Assembly: GCA_942492795.1 (NCBI GenBank)
Contig: OW818639.1
Span: 682,001-746,000 of the forward strand
Length of the DNA: 64,000 bases
Reading direction: 5' to 3'
Source of the DNA: RGIG3178 sp942492795
GTDB lineage: Bacteria; Bacillota; Clostridia; Christensenellales; QAND01
Position numbers and translations under genes: made by a program. Shown one piece after another: positions 15,570-24,484 of the stretch (the first letter of the stretch is position 1; every line of letters starts with the position of its first letter). The notes beneath the pieces are model-generated. The model ran no database searches. It saw nothing but the letters and a program-made list of their open reading frames with translations, and had not been told where the DNA came from.

Positions 15570-16802
15570 ATGCGATATGTGATAATAGGCAATTCAGCGG
15601 CTGCCATGGGATGCATCGAAGGCATCCGCATGCATGACAAGGACGGCGCAATCACCGTCATATCCAGTGAAAAGCACCATGTGTACGGAAGGCCCATGAT
15701 ATCGTACCTTTTGTGCGGCAAGACGGATCTTACGCGCATAAACTACCGTCCGTCTGACTTCTATGAAAAACAGGGCGTTGTGACCATGCTGGGCAAAACG
15801 GCCGTAAAACTGGATGTCGAAAACAAGAGCGTAACGCTCGATGACGGCGCGGAAGTTCCCTACGACAAACTGATGATCGCCACGGGTTCCCGAGCGTTCA
15901 TCCCGCCGTTTGAAGGGCTGGACACGGTTGAAAAGAAGTTCTCCTTCATGACGCTCGATGATGCGCTGGGGCTTCAGGATGCGCTGTTTGACGGTGCGAA
16001 GGCGCTTATCATCGGCGCTGGGCTCATCGGCCTCAAGTGCGCCGAGGCGATCGTCGGCAGAGTCAAAGAAATCACCATCGTCGATATGGCGGATCATCTG
16101 ATGCCAACGGTCATGGATGTCCCCGCCGCCAAACGGGTACAGGACCATCTGGAAGAGATCGGCATGAAGTTCCGGTTTTCCGATACGGTCGTGAAATTCG
16201 ACAAGAACAAAGCGCACATGAAAAGCGGCGACACCCTGGAGTTTGATATCCTGGTTCTGGCGGTGGGCGTACGGCCCAACACACAGCTTGTCTCCGACGC
16301 GGGCGGCCGTGTGGATCGCGGCATCCTCGTGGATGAAAAGAATCAGACCAGCCTTGCGGACGTATACGCCGCGGGCGACTGCACGCAGGGCATGGACGCG
16401 GTCGGCGGCACGATGCGCATCATGGCGCTGTGGCCCAACGCCGTTCGGCAGGGACTGTGCGCCGGAGAGAACATGGCGGGGGCGCAAAAACCCGTCACCG
16501 ACCATATCGCGCTCAACGCCACCGGGCTTTGCGGGCTGCATATGGTATCCGCGGGCAACGCCGAAGGCTGTGCTGACATCGTCAGCGACAACGGCACCTA
16601 CAAGGTGCTGTATATTAAAGATAACAGGCTCAACGGCTATACCATCATGGGAGACTGCGCGCGCGCGGGCATCTATACATCGCTGGTGCGCAACCGGACG
16701 CCGCTTGATTCCATCGACTTTGATTTGATCCGGGAGAAGCCGCAGCTGATGGCTTTCTCCAAGTCGGATCGCAAGATTCAACTGGGGGGTGTAAAGAAAT
16801 GA
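15570..16802 (+). CDS. NAD(P)H/FAD-dependent oxidoreductase of the glutamate synthase operon
   Basis: Flavoprotein of 410 residues in the pyridine nucleotide-disulfide oxidoreductase superfamily (NADH-rubredoxin/ferredoxin reductase type). Two Rossmann folds are visible: an N-terminal FAD site (YVIIGNSAAAMGCIEGI) and a central NAD(P)H site (ALIIGAGLIGLKCAEAI), plus DVYAAGDCTQG for the FAD ribityl contact. It likely oxidises NAD(P)H and feeds electrons to the ferredoxin subunit. The GTG at 15561 overlaps the previous stop, but the ATG at 15570 has better spacing from GGAGAGG. Its end overlaps the next gene by four bases. Confidence 0.88.
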   Translation: MRYVIIGNSAAAMGCIEGIRMHDKDGAITVISSEKHHVYGRPMISYLLCGKTDLTRINYRPSDFYEKQGVVTMLGKTAVKLDVENKSVTLDDGAEVPYDKLMIATGSRAFIPPFEGLDTVEKKFSFMTLDDALGLQDALFDGAKALIIGAGLIGLKCAEAIVGRVKEITIVDMADHLMPTVMDVPAAKRVQDHLEEIGMKFRFSDTVVKFDKNKAHMKSGDTLEFDILVLAVGVRPNTQLVSDAGGRVDRGILVDEKNQTSLADVYAAGDCTQGMDAVGGTMRIMALWPNAVRQGLCAGENMAGAQKPVTDHIALNATGLCGLHMVSAGNAEGCADIVSDNGTYKVLYIKDNRLNGYTIMGDCARAGIYTSLVRNRTPLDSIDFDLIREKPQLMAFSKSDRKIQLGGVKK

Positions 16803-17521
16803 CGGTCATCGACGCGAAAGACGTGCATTTTCAAACGCTCAACGAGCAGATCCGCAAATGCGCCGACCGCGACATAACGCTCAACAACGTGCTCGGCCAG
16901 CGCTATATCGCAAGCGGTTTGAGCAACAGAAGCATCGAGATTAACGGCACGCCGGGCAACGCACTCGCGGCGTATTGCGACGGATGTGACATCAACGTGT
17001 TTGGCAACGCGCAGGACGCGCTTGGCGACACGATGAACGACGGCAATGTCGTCATCTACGGCAGCGCCGGTGATACGGCGGGCTACGGCATGCGCGGCGG
17101 CAAAGTGTTCATCCGCGATACGGTGGGATACCGCGCTGGCATTCACATGAAAGCCTATGAGGACAAACAGCCGGTCGTTGTGGTCGGCAAGACCGCGGGC
17201 GACTTTCTGGGGGAATACCAGGCCGGGGGCACCATCATCGTGCTCGGGCTTGGGCAAAACGGCATCCCGATGGGCGATTTCTGCGGCACCGGCATGCACG
17301 GCGGACGCATTTTCATCCGCACCGACAAAATGCCGGAGGATCTGCCCAAACAGATCACATCGCGCCCTGCAACGCCGGAGGATCTTTTAGGCATCCGCGC
17401 CGATGTCGAACAGTTCTGCGCCTACTTTGGCGAGGACGCGGATAAGGTGATGGATCATACCTTCTACCTTTTGACGCCCAACAGCGCCAACCCCTATAAG
17501 CAGATGTACACGTATATTTAA
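16799..17521 (+). CDS. Glutamate synthase GXGXG-domain subunit
   Basis: 240-residue beta-helix subunit equal to the C-terminal alpha-subunit domain of classical GltB. Repeated glycine-rich turns run through the chain (GTPGNALAAY, GNVVIYGSAGDTAGYGMRGG, GKTAGDFLGEYQAGG, GTGMHGGRIFIR). In the holoenzyme this domain is structural and helps shape the ammonia channel. It completes the five-gene split glutamate synthase (amidotransferase, FMN, ferredoxin, FAD, GXGXG). ATG overlaps the preceding stop (ATGA). No clear terminator follows, and about 275 bases separate it from glnA. Confidence 0.9.
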   Translation: MTVIDAKDVHFQTLNEQIRKCADRDITLNNVLGQRYIASGLSNRSIEINGTPGNALAAYCDGCDINVFGNAQDALGDTMNDGNVVIYGSAGDTAGYGMRGGKVFIRDTVGYRAGIHMKAYEDKQPVVVVGKTAGDFLGEYQAGGTIIVLGLGQNGIPMGDFCGTGMHGGRIFIRTDKMPEDLPKQITSRPATPEDLLGIRADVEQFCAYFGEDADKVMDHTFYLLTPNSANPYKQMYTYI

Positions 17522-17796
17522 CATTTACCAAGAAACTTGTTTTTGGGTGCGTATGACGGCTACGCATGCCTTGGTGCAAATCCACCGCACATGTCGCCGG
17601 ATTGAAAAGGCTTTAAACGGGATGCAACGGGAAAAGATACCAACCAACGGTATAATTGACCGGAGCATCCCAAATCTTTGTTTGCTGAAAAGACGGGTAA
17701 GAAAAATCCAGCAGAGACATCCATCAGCATACAAGCATATCGGATGACACGATGCGCCGTCGGTGGTATAGTAGGGATGTCATGGAGGTGCGTGTT
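17522..17796 (+). promoter_or_regulatory. glnA upstream region with probable promoter
   Basis: 275 bases between the glutamate synthase operon and glnA. TATAGT at 17767-17772 is the best -10 box near the gene; the matching -35 is weak. A second TATAAT lies at 17652-17657. A hairpin GCGTA...TACGC (17548-17564) lacks a T run. I found no A-x-x-G-x-x hairpin with terminator here, unlike the other nitrogen operons, so control of glnA may differ. Confidence 0.4.
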
Positions 17797-19113
17797 ATGG
17801 ACTACACCGCAGAGGAAGTACTGCAATTCGTCGAAGAAAACGACGTTAAATTCATTCGTCTGGCATTCTGCGACCTGTTCGGGACGCTCAAGAACATCGC
17901 GATCATGAAAAATGAGCTGCCGCGCGCGTTTGAATACGGCATCTCCTTTGACGCTTCCGCTGTCAAAGGTTTTATGAACGTGGACGAGGGCGATCTGCAT
18001 TTGATCCCCGATCCGTCCACGCTGTCCGTTCTGCCCTGGCGTCCGCAGCAGGGGCGGGTGGTGCGGCTGTTCTGCGACATTTATCATGATGACGGACGGC
18101 CTTTCGAAGGAAACGGGCGGCATATGCTGCACAAGAGTACCGAGAGGCTCTCCAAAATGGGATTGGATTGCATGATCGGTCCCGAATGCGAATTCTATAT
18201 GTTCGAACTGGATGCCGACGGGCAGCCCACCAAAAAGCCGCAGGACAATGCCGGCTATTTTGACGTTGCGCCGAAGGATAAGGGCGAGAACGTTCGCCGG
18301 GAGATATGCCTTTTTATGGAAGAGATGGGGTTGAGCCCGGAAAGCTCCAGCCACAAACAGGGACCCGGGCAAAACGAAGTGGATTTCCGGTTTTCCGATG
18401 CGCTGAGCGCGGCGGATCATACCATCGTGTTTAAAAGCGTCGTCAAGACGGTGGCCGCCCGAAACGGCCTGTTTGCGTCCTTTATGCCCAAGCCCATTGC
18501 GAACAGGAACGGCAACGGTTTTCACATCAACCTGTCGCTGCAAAAGGACGGAAAAAACCTGTTCCGCGCCGGCGTCCCCGGCCACGAACTTGCGGAGCAT
18601 TTTATCGCGGGCATCTTGCGCTATGTGCGTGAAATGACGCTTTTCTTCAATCCGATCACCAATTCCTACACGCGATTCGGACAGTTCGAAGCGCCGCGGT
18701 ATGTCACATGGTCGCAGCAAAACCACAGCCAGCTCATCCGCATCCCCTCGGCGTCCGGCCCGATGGCGCGCATGGAATTGCGGTCCCCCGATCCGTGCTG
18801 CAACCCCTATATTGCCTTTGCGCTGTTGCTGGAGGCGGGTATGCGCGGTATCGAGACCAAGATGCCGTTGCCGCCGTCCACGGACAGGGTCGTTTCCGAA
18901 CTTTCAAAACAAGAGATCAACGAAATCGAGCAGCTGCCGTTGACATTGGGCGAGGCGATCGAGGTGGCAAAGGACAGCGAGTTTTTGCGGAATATCCTGA
19001 CAGAGCGCGTTTTGAATGAGGTTTTGCTGGAAAAACAATCGGAGTGGAATGCGTATTGCATGGAAAAGGACACGGAAGCTTTCGAACACCTGCGCTATTT
19101 TCAAAACATGTAA
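17797..19113 (+). CDS. glnA: Glutamine synthetase type I
   Basis: 438-residue GSI, making glutamine from glutamate, ammonia and ATP. Beta-grasp and catalytic domains carry FCDLFGTLKNI, GPECEFYMFELD, GPGQNEVDFRF, NGNGFHINLSL and NSYTRF. It lacks the adenylylation-type extension, as in Gram-positive GSI-alpha. In-frame ATGs at 17752 and 17782 exist, but GGAGG at 17784-17788 is eight bases from the ATG at 17797 and the likely -10 box overlaps the longer options. It is followed 33 bases later by the ANTAR regulator, an order known from clostridial glnA-nitR/glnR pairs. The window thus has two unrelated types of glutamine synthetase. Confidence 0.94.
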   Translation: MDYTAEEVLQFVEENDVKFIRLAFCDLFGTLKNIAIMKNELPRAFEYGISFDASAVKGFMNVDEGDLHLIPDPSTLSVLPWRPQQGRVVRLFCDIYHDDGRPFEGNGRHMLHKSTERLSKMGLDCMIGPECEFYMFELDADGQPTKKPQDNAGYFDVAPKDKGENVRREICLFMEEMGLSPESSSHKQGPGQNEVDFRFSDALSAADHTIVFKSVVKTVAARNGLFASFMPKPIANRNGNGFHINLSLQKDGKNLFRAGVPGHELAEHFIAGILRYVREMTLFFNPITNSYTRFGQFEAPRYVTWSQQNHSQLIRIPSASGPMARMELRSPDPCCNPYIAFALLLEAGMRGIETKMPLPPSTDRVVSELSKQEINEIEQLPLTLGEAIEVAKDSEFLRNILTERVLNEVLLEKQSEWNAYCMEKDTEAFEHLRYFQNM

Positions 19114-19146
19114 AACGCAGTGTTCCTAAGCGGAAGGAGGTTTCTG

Positions 19147-19731
19147 ATGCAGTACACGCTTCTTGTTTCAAGCGCCGAGAAAAGCCGCATCCAACTGCTG
19201 GAACTGCTGCAAAGCACGGATCAGCAGGAGGTTTTGTGCGCGCAAAACGGCTCCGAAGCAAGGCGCATGCTGCTGGATCAGGATTTTTCGCTCATCGCGA
19301 TCAACACGCCGCTCTCCGACGAGTTCGGCATTGAGCTTTCACTGTTTGCGGCCGATAAAAGCCTTGCAGGCGTGATATTGTTCGTCAAAGCCGAGCAGGC
19401 GGATGCCGTCGCTGCCAAGGTGGAGGATGACGGCGTTGTGGTGGTGTCAAAACCGGTCAGCCGCCCGTACTTCCATCAAGCCTATCGGCTGGTGGTGGCA
19501 TCCCATCGCCGGGCGATGGGATTGCAACAGGAATACGACAAGCTGCAGCACCAGATCGAGGAGATACGCATCGTCAACCGGGCAAAGGGCATATTGATCG
19601 AAAAACAGGACATGAGCGAACCGCAGGCGCACCGCACCATCGAAAAACAGGCGATGGATACACGTACCACGCGAAGCGAGATCGCGCGCGGGATACTCAA
19701 AGAATACGGAATGACGCAGGAGGGGCTATGA
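19147..19731 (+). CDS. ANTAR-domain RNA-binding antiterminator with pseudo-receiver
   Basis: 194-residue regulator. The N-terminal half has the fold pattern of a response-regulator receiver, but the acidic pair is replaced (VSSAEKSR) and the phospho-acceptor position reads AINTP instead of an Asp, so it should not be phosphorylated. A short coiled coil (about 122-140) leads to a C-terminal ANTAR domain (about 138-190: IRIVNRAKGILIEKQDMSEPQAH ends in TRSEIARGIL). ANTAR proteins bind A-x-x-G-x-x loop hairpins and block terminators. Such hairpins stand before glnN, the glutamate synthase operon and amt in this window. ATG at 19147 after GGAGG; the longer frame from 19120 lacks an RBS. dapF overlaps its stop. 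Confidence 0.9.
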   Translation: MQYTLLVSSAEKSRIQLLELLQSTDQQEVLCAQNGSEARRMLLDQDFSLIAINTPLSDEFGIELSLFAADKSLAGVILFVKAEQADAVAAKVEDDGVVVVSKPVSRPYFHQAYRLVVASHRRAMGLQQEYDKLQHQIEEIRIVNRAKGILIEKQDMSEPQAHRTIEKQAMDTRTTRSEIARGILKEYGMTQEGL

Positions 19732-20570
19732 AAGTACCGTTTACAAAAATGCAGGGCTGCGGCAACGATTATGTCTATTTCGACGGGTTTGAAGTGACAA
19801 TACCCGATCCGCAAAGCGCCGCCATTCAATTGTCCGACAGACACTTCGGCATCGGCGGAGACGGCGTTATCCTGATCGAACCGAGCACTGTCGCGGACGG
19901 GCGCATGCGCATGTTCAACGCCGACGGCAGCGAGGGAAGCATGTGCGGCAACGGCGTACGCTGTGTCGGCAGGTTTTTGTACGAACGCCGCGGCATCCAC
20001 AAGGATACGCTGACCGTTGAGACCAAAAGCGGCATCAAAACGCTGAAGATGGACGTCAAAGACGGACAGGTCGAAAAGGTTTATGTGGATATGGGCAAGG
20101 CGGAATTTGATCCCAAAATGATTCCGGTTTTGCTGCCCGGCGATGCCGTGATCAACCGCAGCGTTACGATAGGTACGCTTACGGTGAACATCACCTGCGT
20201 TTCGATGGGCAATCCGCACTGCGTCGTGTTCGGCGGCGATCCCGACGAACTGGATCTTCCCTTAATCGGGCCGCTCTTTGAAAACAACACGTTGTTCCCG
20301 GACCGGATCAATACGGAGTTCATCCAGGTGCTCGATGAAAACACGCTGAAAATGCGTGTATGGGAACGCGGCAGCGGCGAGACGCTGGCCTGCGGCACGG
20401 GTGCGTGCGCGGCAGCGGCGGCTGCGGTTGCAAACGGATTTTGTAAAATGAATACGCCGATCACGGTGCTTTTGCGGGGCGGAAGCCTTGTGATTACGGT
20501 CAAAGAGGATACCGTCATCATGGCCGGCGCCGCAACGTTCGTCTTTGACGGCACCGTCGATTTGGCTTAA
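19728..20570 (+). CDS. dapF: Diaminopimelate epimerase
   Basis: 280-residue cofactor-independent epimerase converting LL- to meso-diaminopimelate for lysine and peptidoglycan. Both catalytic Cys motifs are visible: MCGNGVRC (about residues 73-80) and ACGTGACA (near residue 218). MQGCGNDYVYFDG at the N-terminus is typical. The ATG overlaps the ANTAR stop codon by four bases, so lysine synthesis is translationally linked to the nitrogen regulator. dapL follows after 37 bases, giving the last two steps of the aminotransferase pathway. Confidence 0.95.
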   Translation: MKVPFTKMQGCGNDYVYFDGFEVTIPDPQSAAIQLSDRHFGIGGDGVILIEPSTVADGRMRMFNADGSEGSMCGNGVRCVGRFLYERRGIHKDTLTVETKSGIKTLKMDVKDGQVEKVYVDMGKAEFDPKMIPVLLPGDAVINRSVTIGTLTVNITCVSMGNPHCVVFGGDPDELDLPLIGPLFENNTLFPDRINTEFIQVLDENTLKMRVWERGSGETLACGTGACAAAAAAVANGFCKMNTPITVLLRGGSLVITVKEDTVIMAGAATFVFDGTVDLA

Positions 20571-20607
20571 AGTAAACCACAAACCACAAGCTTGAGGAGA
20601 ATTGCAC

Positions 20608-21774
20608 ATGAAGATCAACACCAATTATCAGGCGCTGGAGCAATCCTATTTGTTCTCACGCGTTGCGCAAGGAGTACAGGCGTACCAGAAGGAAAACCCC
20701 GATAAAAAGATCATCCGTCTGGGCATCGGCGATGTGACGCAGCCGTTGTGCCCGGTCATCATCGACGCGCTGCACGCGGCGGTATCCGAAATGGCAATAA
20801 AGGAAACCTTCCGCGGCTATGGTCCGGAACAGGGATACGATTTTCTGCGCGATGCGGTGGCGGCGTATTATCAAAATTTTGGCGTGAACATCCTGCGCGA
20901 CGAGATCTTCATCGGCGACGGTGCCAAGAGCGACCTTGGCAATATCCTTGATCTGTTCGACAAGGACAACGTTGTTCTGATCCCCGATCCCGTATACCCG
21001 GTGTATATGGATACCAACCTTATGGACGGGCGAAAGATCCTGTTTATGAACGCAAACGCCCAAAACGGGTTTTTGCCGATGCCGGATGAAAAGGTTCATG
21101 CGGATCTTATCTATATCTGTTCGCCCAACAACCCGACGGGCGCCGCGTACGACCATGATCAACTCAAAGCATGGGTGGCGTACGCCAGGAAAAACAACGC
21201 CGTCATCCTCTATGACGCAGCATACGAATCGTTCATCGGCGAATTGAAACTGCCGCACAGCATCTTTGAAGTGGAAGGCGCGCGGGACTGCGCCATCGAA
21301 TTCTGCAGTTTAAGCAAAACGGCCGGGTTTACCGGCATGCGCTGCGGGTATACCATCGTGCCGCATGAATTGGGACCGCTCAACAAGATGTGGCTGCGGC
21401 GGCAAACTACGAAGTTCAACGGCGTTTCCTATGTCACGCAAAAGGCGGCTGCGGCGGTGTTTACACCGGAAGGCATCCAGCAAACGCGCGAAGTTCTGAA
21501 AATATACCAGAACAACGCCCGCGTGATGATGGACGTGCTGACTTCCTGCGGCGTGTATTTTACCGGAGGCACGGTTTCCCCGTACGTCTGGATGCAGTGC
21601 CCCAACGGCATGGGCTCGTGGGAATTCTTTGATTATTTGCTTCAAAAAGTGCAGGTTGTGGGCACGCCGGGCGCCGGTTTCGGGAAAAACGGCGAAGGGT
21701 TCTTCCGTTTGACCGCCTTTGGCGATCCGCAGCAGACCATCGAAGCGATGGAGCGCATCAAGACCATACTATAA
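20608..21774 (+). CDS. dapL: LL-diaminopimelate aminotransferase
   Basis: 388-residue PLP enzyme that makes LL-diaminopimelate directly from tetrahydrodipicolinate and glutamate, bypassing succinylated or acetylated intermediates. Features: RLGIGDVTQPLCP near the N-terminus, YICSPNNPTGAAYD, and the PLP lysine in SLSKTAGFTGMR. The ATG at 20608 lies eight bases after GAGGAG; a TTG six bases upstream is less likely. It uses glutamate as amino donor, which suits its place in a nitrogen assimilation region. Confidence 0.94.
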   Translation: MKINTNYQALEQSYLFSRVAQGVQAYQKENPDKKIIRLGIGDVTQPLCPVIIDALHAAVSEMAIKETFRGYGPEQGYDFLRDAVAAYYQNFGVNILRDEIFIGDGAKSDLGNILDLFDKDNVVLIPDPVYPVYMDTNLMDGRKILFMNANAQNGFLPMPDEKVHADLIYICSPNNPTGAAYDHDQLKAWVAYARKNNAVILYDAAYESFIGELKLPHSIFEVEGARDCAIEFCSLSKTAGFTGMRCGYTIVPHELGPLNKMWLRRQTTKFNGVSYVTQKAAAAVFTPEGIQQTREVLKIYQNNARVMMDVLTSCGVYFTGGTVSPYVWMQCPNGMGSWEFFDYLLQKVQVVGTPGAGFGKNGEGFFRLTAFGDPQQTIEAMERIKTIL

Positions 21775-21800
21775 GCATTAAGACTTTCCATGCAACGGTT

Positions 21801-21832
21801 AAGAGCCGCAAACAAGCGGCTCTTTGCTTTAT
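21801..21832 (+). terminator. Terminator after dapL
   Basis: AAGAGCCGC (21801-21809) pairs with GCGGCTCTT (21816-21824), followed by TGCTTTAT. Ends the glnA-ANTAR-dapF-dapL unit. Confidence 0.8.
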
Positions 21833-21891
21833 AACGGGAATGGTTTACAATGAATCAAAGCGGTTTTACCCGATAAACAGGAGGCTTTACG

Positions 21892-22164
21892 ATGACAAAG
21901 ACCATAGTGACGGTGATCGGCGAGGATAAGGTTGGCATTATCGCCAGGGTGTCCACGCTTTTGGCGCAGCATCATGTCAACATATTGGATATCAACCAGA
22001 CGGTCATGCAGGAATATTTCACCATGGTCATGCTGGTGGATGTGGCAAACGCCAACGTGCCGTTTGAGGAATTAAAGCAGCGTTTGGATGGGCTTGCATG
22101 CGATATGGGCATGACGATACACGTGCAGCACGAAGAGATATTCCAAGCGATGCACAGGATTTGA
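21892..22164 (+). CDS. ACT domain protein (UPF0237 type)
   Basis: 90-residue protein made almost entirely of one ACT fold (VIGEDKVGIIARVSTLLAQH, DINQTVMQEYFTMVM). ACT domains bind amino acids or similar small ligands. This stand-alone form is regularly paired with the UPF0210 gene that follows nine bases later, and the pair is conserved in Firmicutes and archaea, though its role is not settled. RBS AGGAGG precedes the ATG. Confidence 0.88.
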   Translation: MTKTIVTVIGEDKVGIIARVSTLLAQHHVNILDINQTVMQEYFTMVMLVDVANANVPFEELKQRLDGLACDMGMTIHVQHEEIFQAMHRI

Positions 22165-22172
22165 GGGATACC

Positions 22173-23537
22173 ATGCAACGAATCGATCAACATGAAATTC
22201 TCCAGACAATCCGCATGATCACGCAGGAAAAGCTGGATATCCGAACCATCACGATGGGGATATCGTTGCGCGACTGCGCATGCGAAAGCATGGAAAACAC
22301 GGCGCGGCGCGTGTATGAAAAAATAACACGGGTTGCCAAGGATCTCGTTAAAACCGGCGAGGAAATCGAGACGGACTTCGGCATCCCGATTGTGAACAAG
22401 CGCATCAGCGTGACGCCGATCGCGCTTGTCGGCGAATCCACGCGCGAGGACGATTATGTCGCCATTGCCCGTGCGATGGACAGGGCGGCCCGTGAAGTGG
22501 GTGTGAATTTCATCGGCGGGTTTTCCGCACTGGTGCACAAGGGATACACAAACGGCGACCGGGCGCTGATCCGTTCGATACCGCAGGCGTTGTGCGAGAC
22601 CGAAATGGTCTGTTCTTCGGTCAACGTCGCGACAAGCAAGGCCGGCATCAATATGGACGCCGTGCGGCAGATGGGGCAGATCATCAAGCAGACTGCCGAA
22701 TTGACGGCGGATCGGGGCGGGATTGGCGCCGCCAAACTTGTGGTTTTTGCAAACGCCGTGGAGGATAATCCGTTTATGGCGGGCGCGTTCCACGGCATCG
22801 GCGAACCGGAATGTGTGATCAACGTCGGCGTGTCCGGCCCGGGCGTGGTTTGCGCCGCGCTCAAGCAGGTCCACGGCGCGCCGTTTGACGAGGTGGCGGA
22901 GACCATCAAGCGCACGGCGTTTCGCGTTACGCGCGTCGGGCAACTGGTGGCGCAGGAAGCCAGCCGCCGATTGAAGGTGCCGTTTGGTATCGTTGATCTG
23001 TCGCTTGCGCCGACACCCGCGGTGGGCGACAGCGTGGCGCATATATTGGTCGAGATGGGGCTTTCGATGGCGGGCGCGCCGGGTACGACGGCTGCGCTGG
23101 CACTGTTAAACGATGCCGTGAAAAAGGGCGGCGTGATGGCATCGAGTCATGTGGGCGGCCTGTCCGGCGCGTTTATTCCGGTATCGGAGGATATCGGCAT
23201 GATCGAGGCGGTGCAGGCGGGCGCGCTGACACTTGAAAAGCTGGAGGCGATGACCTGCGTTTGCTCCGTCGGCCTTGACATGATCGCCGTTCCCGGCGAT
23301 ACGACCGCCGAAACGCTCTCCGCCATCATTGCGGACGAGGCGGCTATCGGCGTTGTCAACCAGAAGACCACCGCGGTTAGGATCATCCCGGTGCCGGGCA
23401 AAAAGGAAGGGGAGCTGGTTGAATTTGGCGGACTGTTGGGGCATGCGTACTGCATGAGGGTCAATCCGTTTGACAGCACGGAATTTATCCATCGGGGCGG
23501 AAGGATCCCCGCGCCGATCCATAGTTTGAGGAATTAG
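22173..23537 (+). CDS. UPF0210 / DUF711 family protein
   Basis: 454-residue conserved cytoplasmic protein, partner of the preceding ACT protein. Family features: ETIRMI-like N-terminus (ILQTIRMITQEKLDIRTITMGISL), VNFIGGFSALVHKG, SSVNVATSKAGINMDA, and the glycine-rich SGPGVV. The fold is related to PFL-type enzymes and the family is sometimes named PFL family, but it has no glycyl-radical motif. Function is unknown. The frame is open back to 22098 inside the ACT gene; the ATG at 22173 with GAGGG upstream is preferred. Confidence 0.85.
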   Translation: MQRIDQHEILQTIRMITQEKLDIRTITMGISLRDCACESMENTARRVYEKITRVAKDLVKTGEEIETDFGIPIVNKRISVTPIALVGESTREDDYVAIARAMDRAAREVGVNFIGGFSALVHKGYTNGDRALIRSIPQALCETEMVCSSVNVATSKAGINMDAVRQMGQIIKQTAELTADRGGIGAAKLVVFANAVEDNPFMAGAFHGIGEPECVINVGVSGPGVVCAALKQVHGAPFDEVAETIKRTAFRVTRVGQLVAQEASRRLKVPFGIVDLSLAPTPAVGDSVAHILVEMGLSMAGAPGTTAALALLNDAVKKGGVMASSHVGGLSGAFIPVSEDIGMIEAVQAGALTLEKLEAMTCVCSVGLDMIAVPGDTTAETLSAIIADEAAIGVVNQKTTAVRIIPVPGKKEGELVEFGGLLGHAYCMRVNPFDSTEFIHRGGRIPAPIHSLRN

Positions 23538-23560
23538 GGCATCTTTTATATGAAAAAGGA

Positions 23561-23585
23561 AAAAAGCGGCTTAGCCGCTTTTTTG
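23561..23585 (+). terminator. Terminator after UPF0210 gene
   Basis: AGCGGC-TTA-GCCGCT (23565-23579) flanked by A-rich and T-rich runs. It can act on both strands. Confidence 0.85.
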
Positions 23586-23652
23586 ATTGGAAGAAATGTT
23601 GGAAATAGTTTTGCTTAAAATATAATATATTAATATTGTTACTTATTATCTT

Positions 23653-24240
23653 GCCAAGGGACCAGGGGGGCTTCCGATTTCCCCCCTAAGGTCCCCTGGC
23701 GACCCCATTACCCCCTTAAAACGGCCACTGCGTGGTGCTTTCGCCCTGCACAAGCTATAATATTGGCCATAAATCAGAGGCCTACAAAATACTGTGCGCT
23801 TTGGAAACACAGGTGCGATTCGTGTGTTTGGATAGATCACTAGACGAGATATAACTACAATAGAATACAAGCACCTCAAAGAGAGACTGGACAGGATGAA
23901 CGACGACTGTGAAACCATGTTTACCAAGGAAAAGTAGATTTTTACCGCGGAGTGTTTTCATCTCCTGATGGATGTATCGGGTCGTGAACAGCGCGTTGTG
24001 TTTCTATTCTAAAGTGTTTGGGCGTGTTGTCCTGAATCGATGACCGCGCTTTAGTGACATGCAGAACAATCCCATATCAACCGATGGTATTTCATGACGG
24101 ATTGCCTTATGCGGAAAAGGCGGGGAATATCCAAGGGGGTGCAATCCCCTTGGAGCACCACGCAGTGGCCGTTTTAAGGGGGTATGGGGATTGTTAAGGG
24201 GCCTAGGGGGGAACTCGGAAGCCCACCCTGGCCCCTTAAC
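23653..24240. mobile_element. About 590-base element with long imperfect inverted ends
   Basis: The left end (about 23653-23743) and the reverse complement of the right end (about 24150-24240) align over roughly 90 bases by eye. The core (left 23710-23739) is nearly identical and runs CCCCCTTAAAACGGCCACTG and onwards. The right end adds a palindrome CCAAGGGG...CCCCTTGG (24131-24153). The interior has no intact gene. This looks like a non-autonomous or decayed mobile element next to a likely acquired metal-resistance gene. No target-site duplication was identified. Confidence 0.5.
23836..24012 (+). pseudogene. Possible decayed reading frame inside the repeat element
   Basis: A frame without start codon reads 33 codons (ending YKHLKERLDRMNDDCETMF-like), meets a TAG at 23935, and stays open for about 24 more codons to a TAA at 24010-24012. 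The composition looks protein-like, but no family was recognised. It may be the remnant of the gene once carried by the element. Confidence 0.2.
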
Positions 24241-24367
24241 CTAAGAATAAGTAATTTTATTTATTTCTTACCTTGTTATCTAAATACAATCTCTCTGTTT
24301 CCCGTGGGGGCTAATCTTAACTCGCCCACCGCCCGAATAATGATAGGGCTTCGCCCTTGCCCTAAAC

Positions 24368-24424
24368 ACCTCATCCGTCACCTGCGGCGACAGCTTTCCC
24401 TCAAGGGGAAGCCTAGGTTCCAAC
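24368..24424. repeat. Dispersed Firmicutes intergenic repeat fragment
   Basis: The segment CTCATCCGTCACC...CCTCAAGGGGAAG resembles a short dispersed repeat common between genes in gut Clostridia (CTCATCCGTC ... CCTTCCCCTCAAGGGGAAGG). It contains the small palindrome CCTCAAGGGG / CCCTTGAGG. The identification is from memory of the motif and not from a search. Confidence 0.4.
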
Positions 24425-24484
24425 ACGAAAACAGGTGGCACATCGTATATCTGTCAGCCTGCAAAATTAGTTCTGGATAAATGC

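Noticed and set aside
22173..23537. UPF0210 protein as a second pyruvate formate-lyase
   Set aside because: The family is sometimes named PFL, but there is no glycyl-radical motif and no CC active site.
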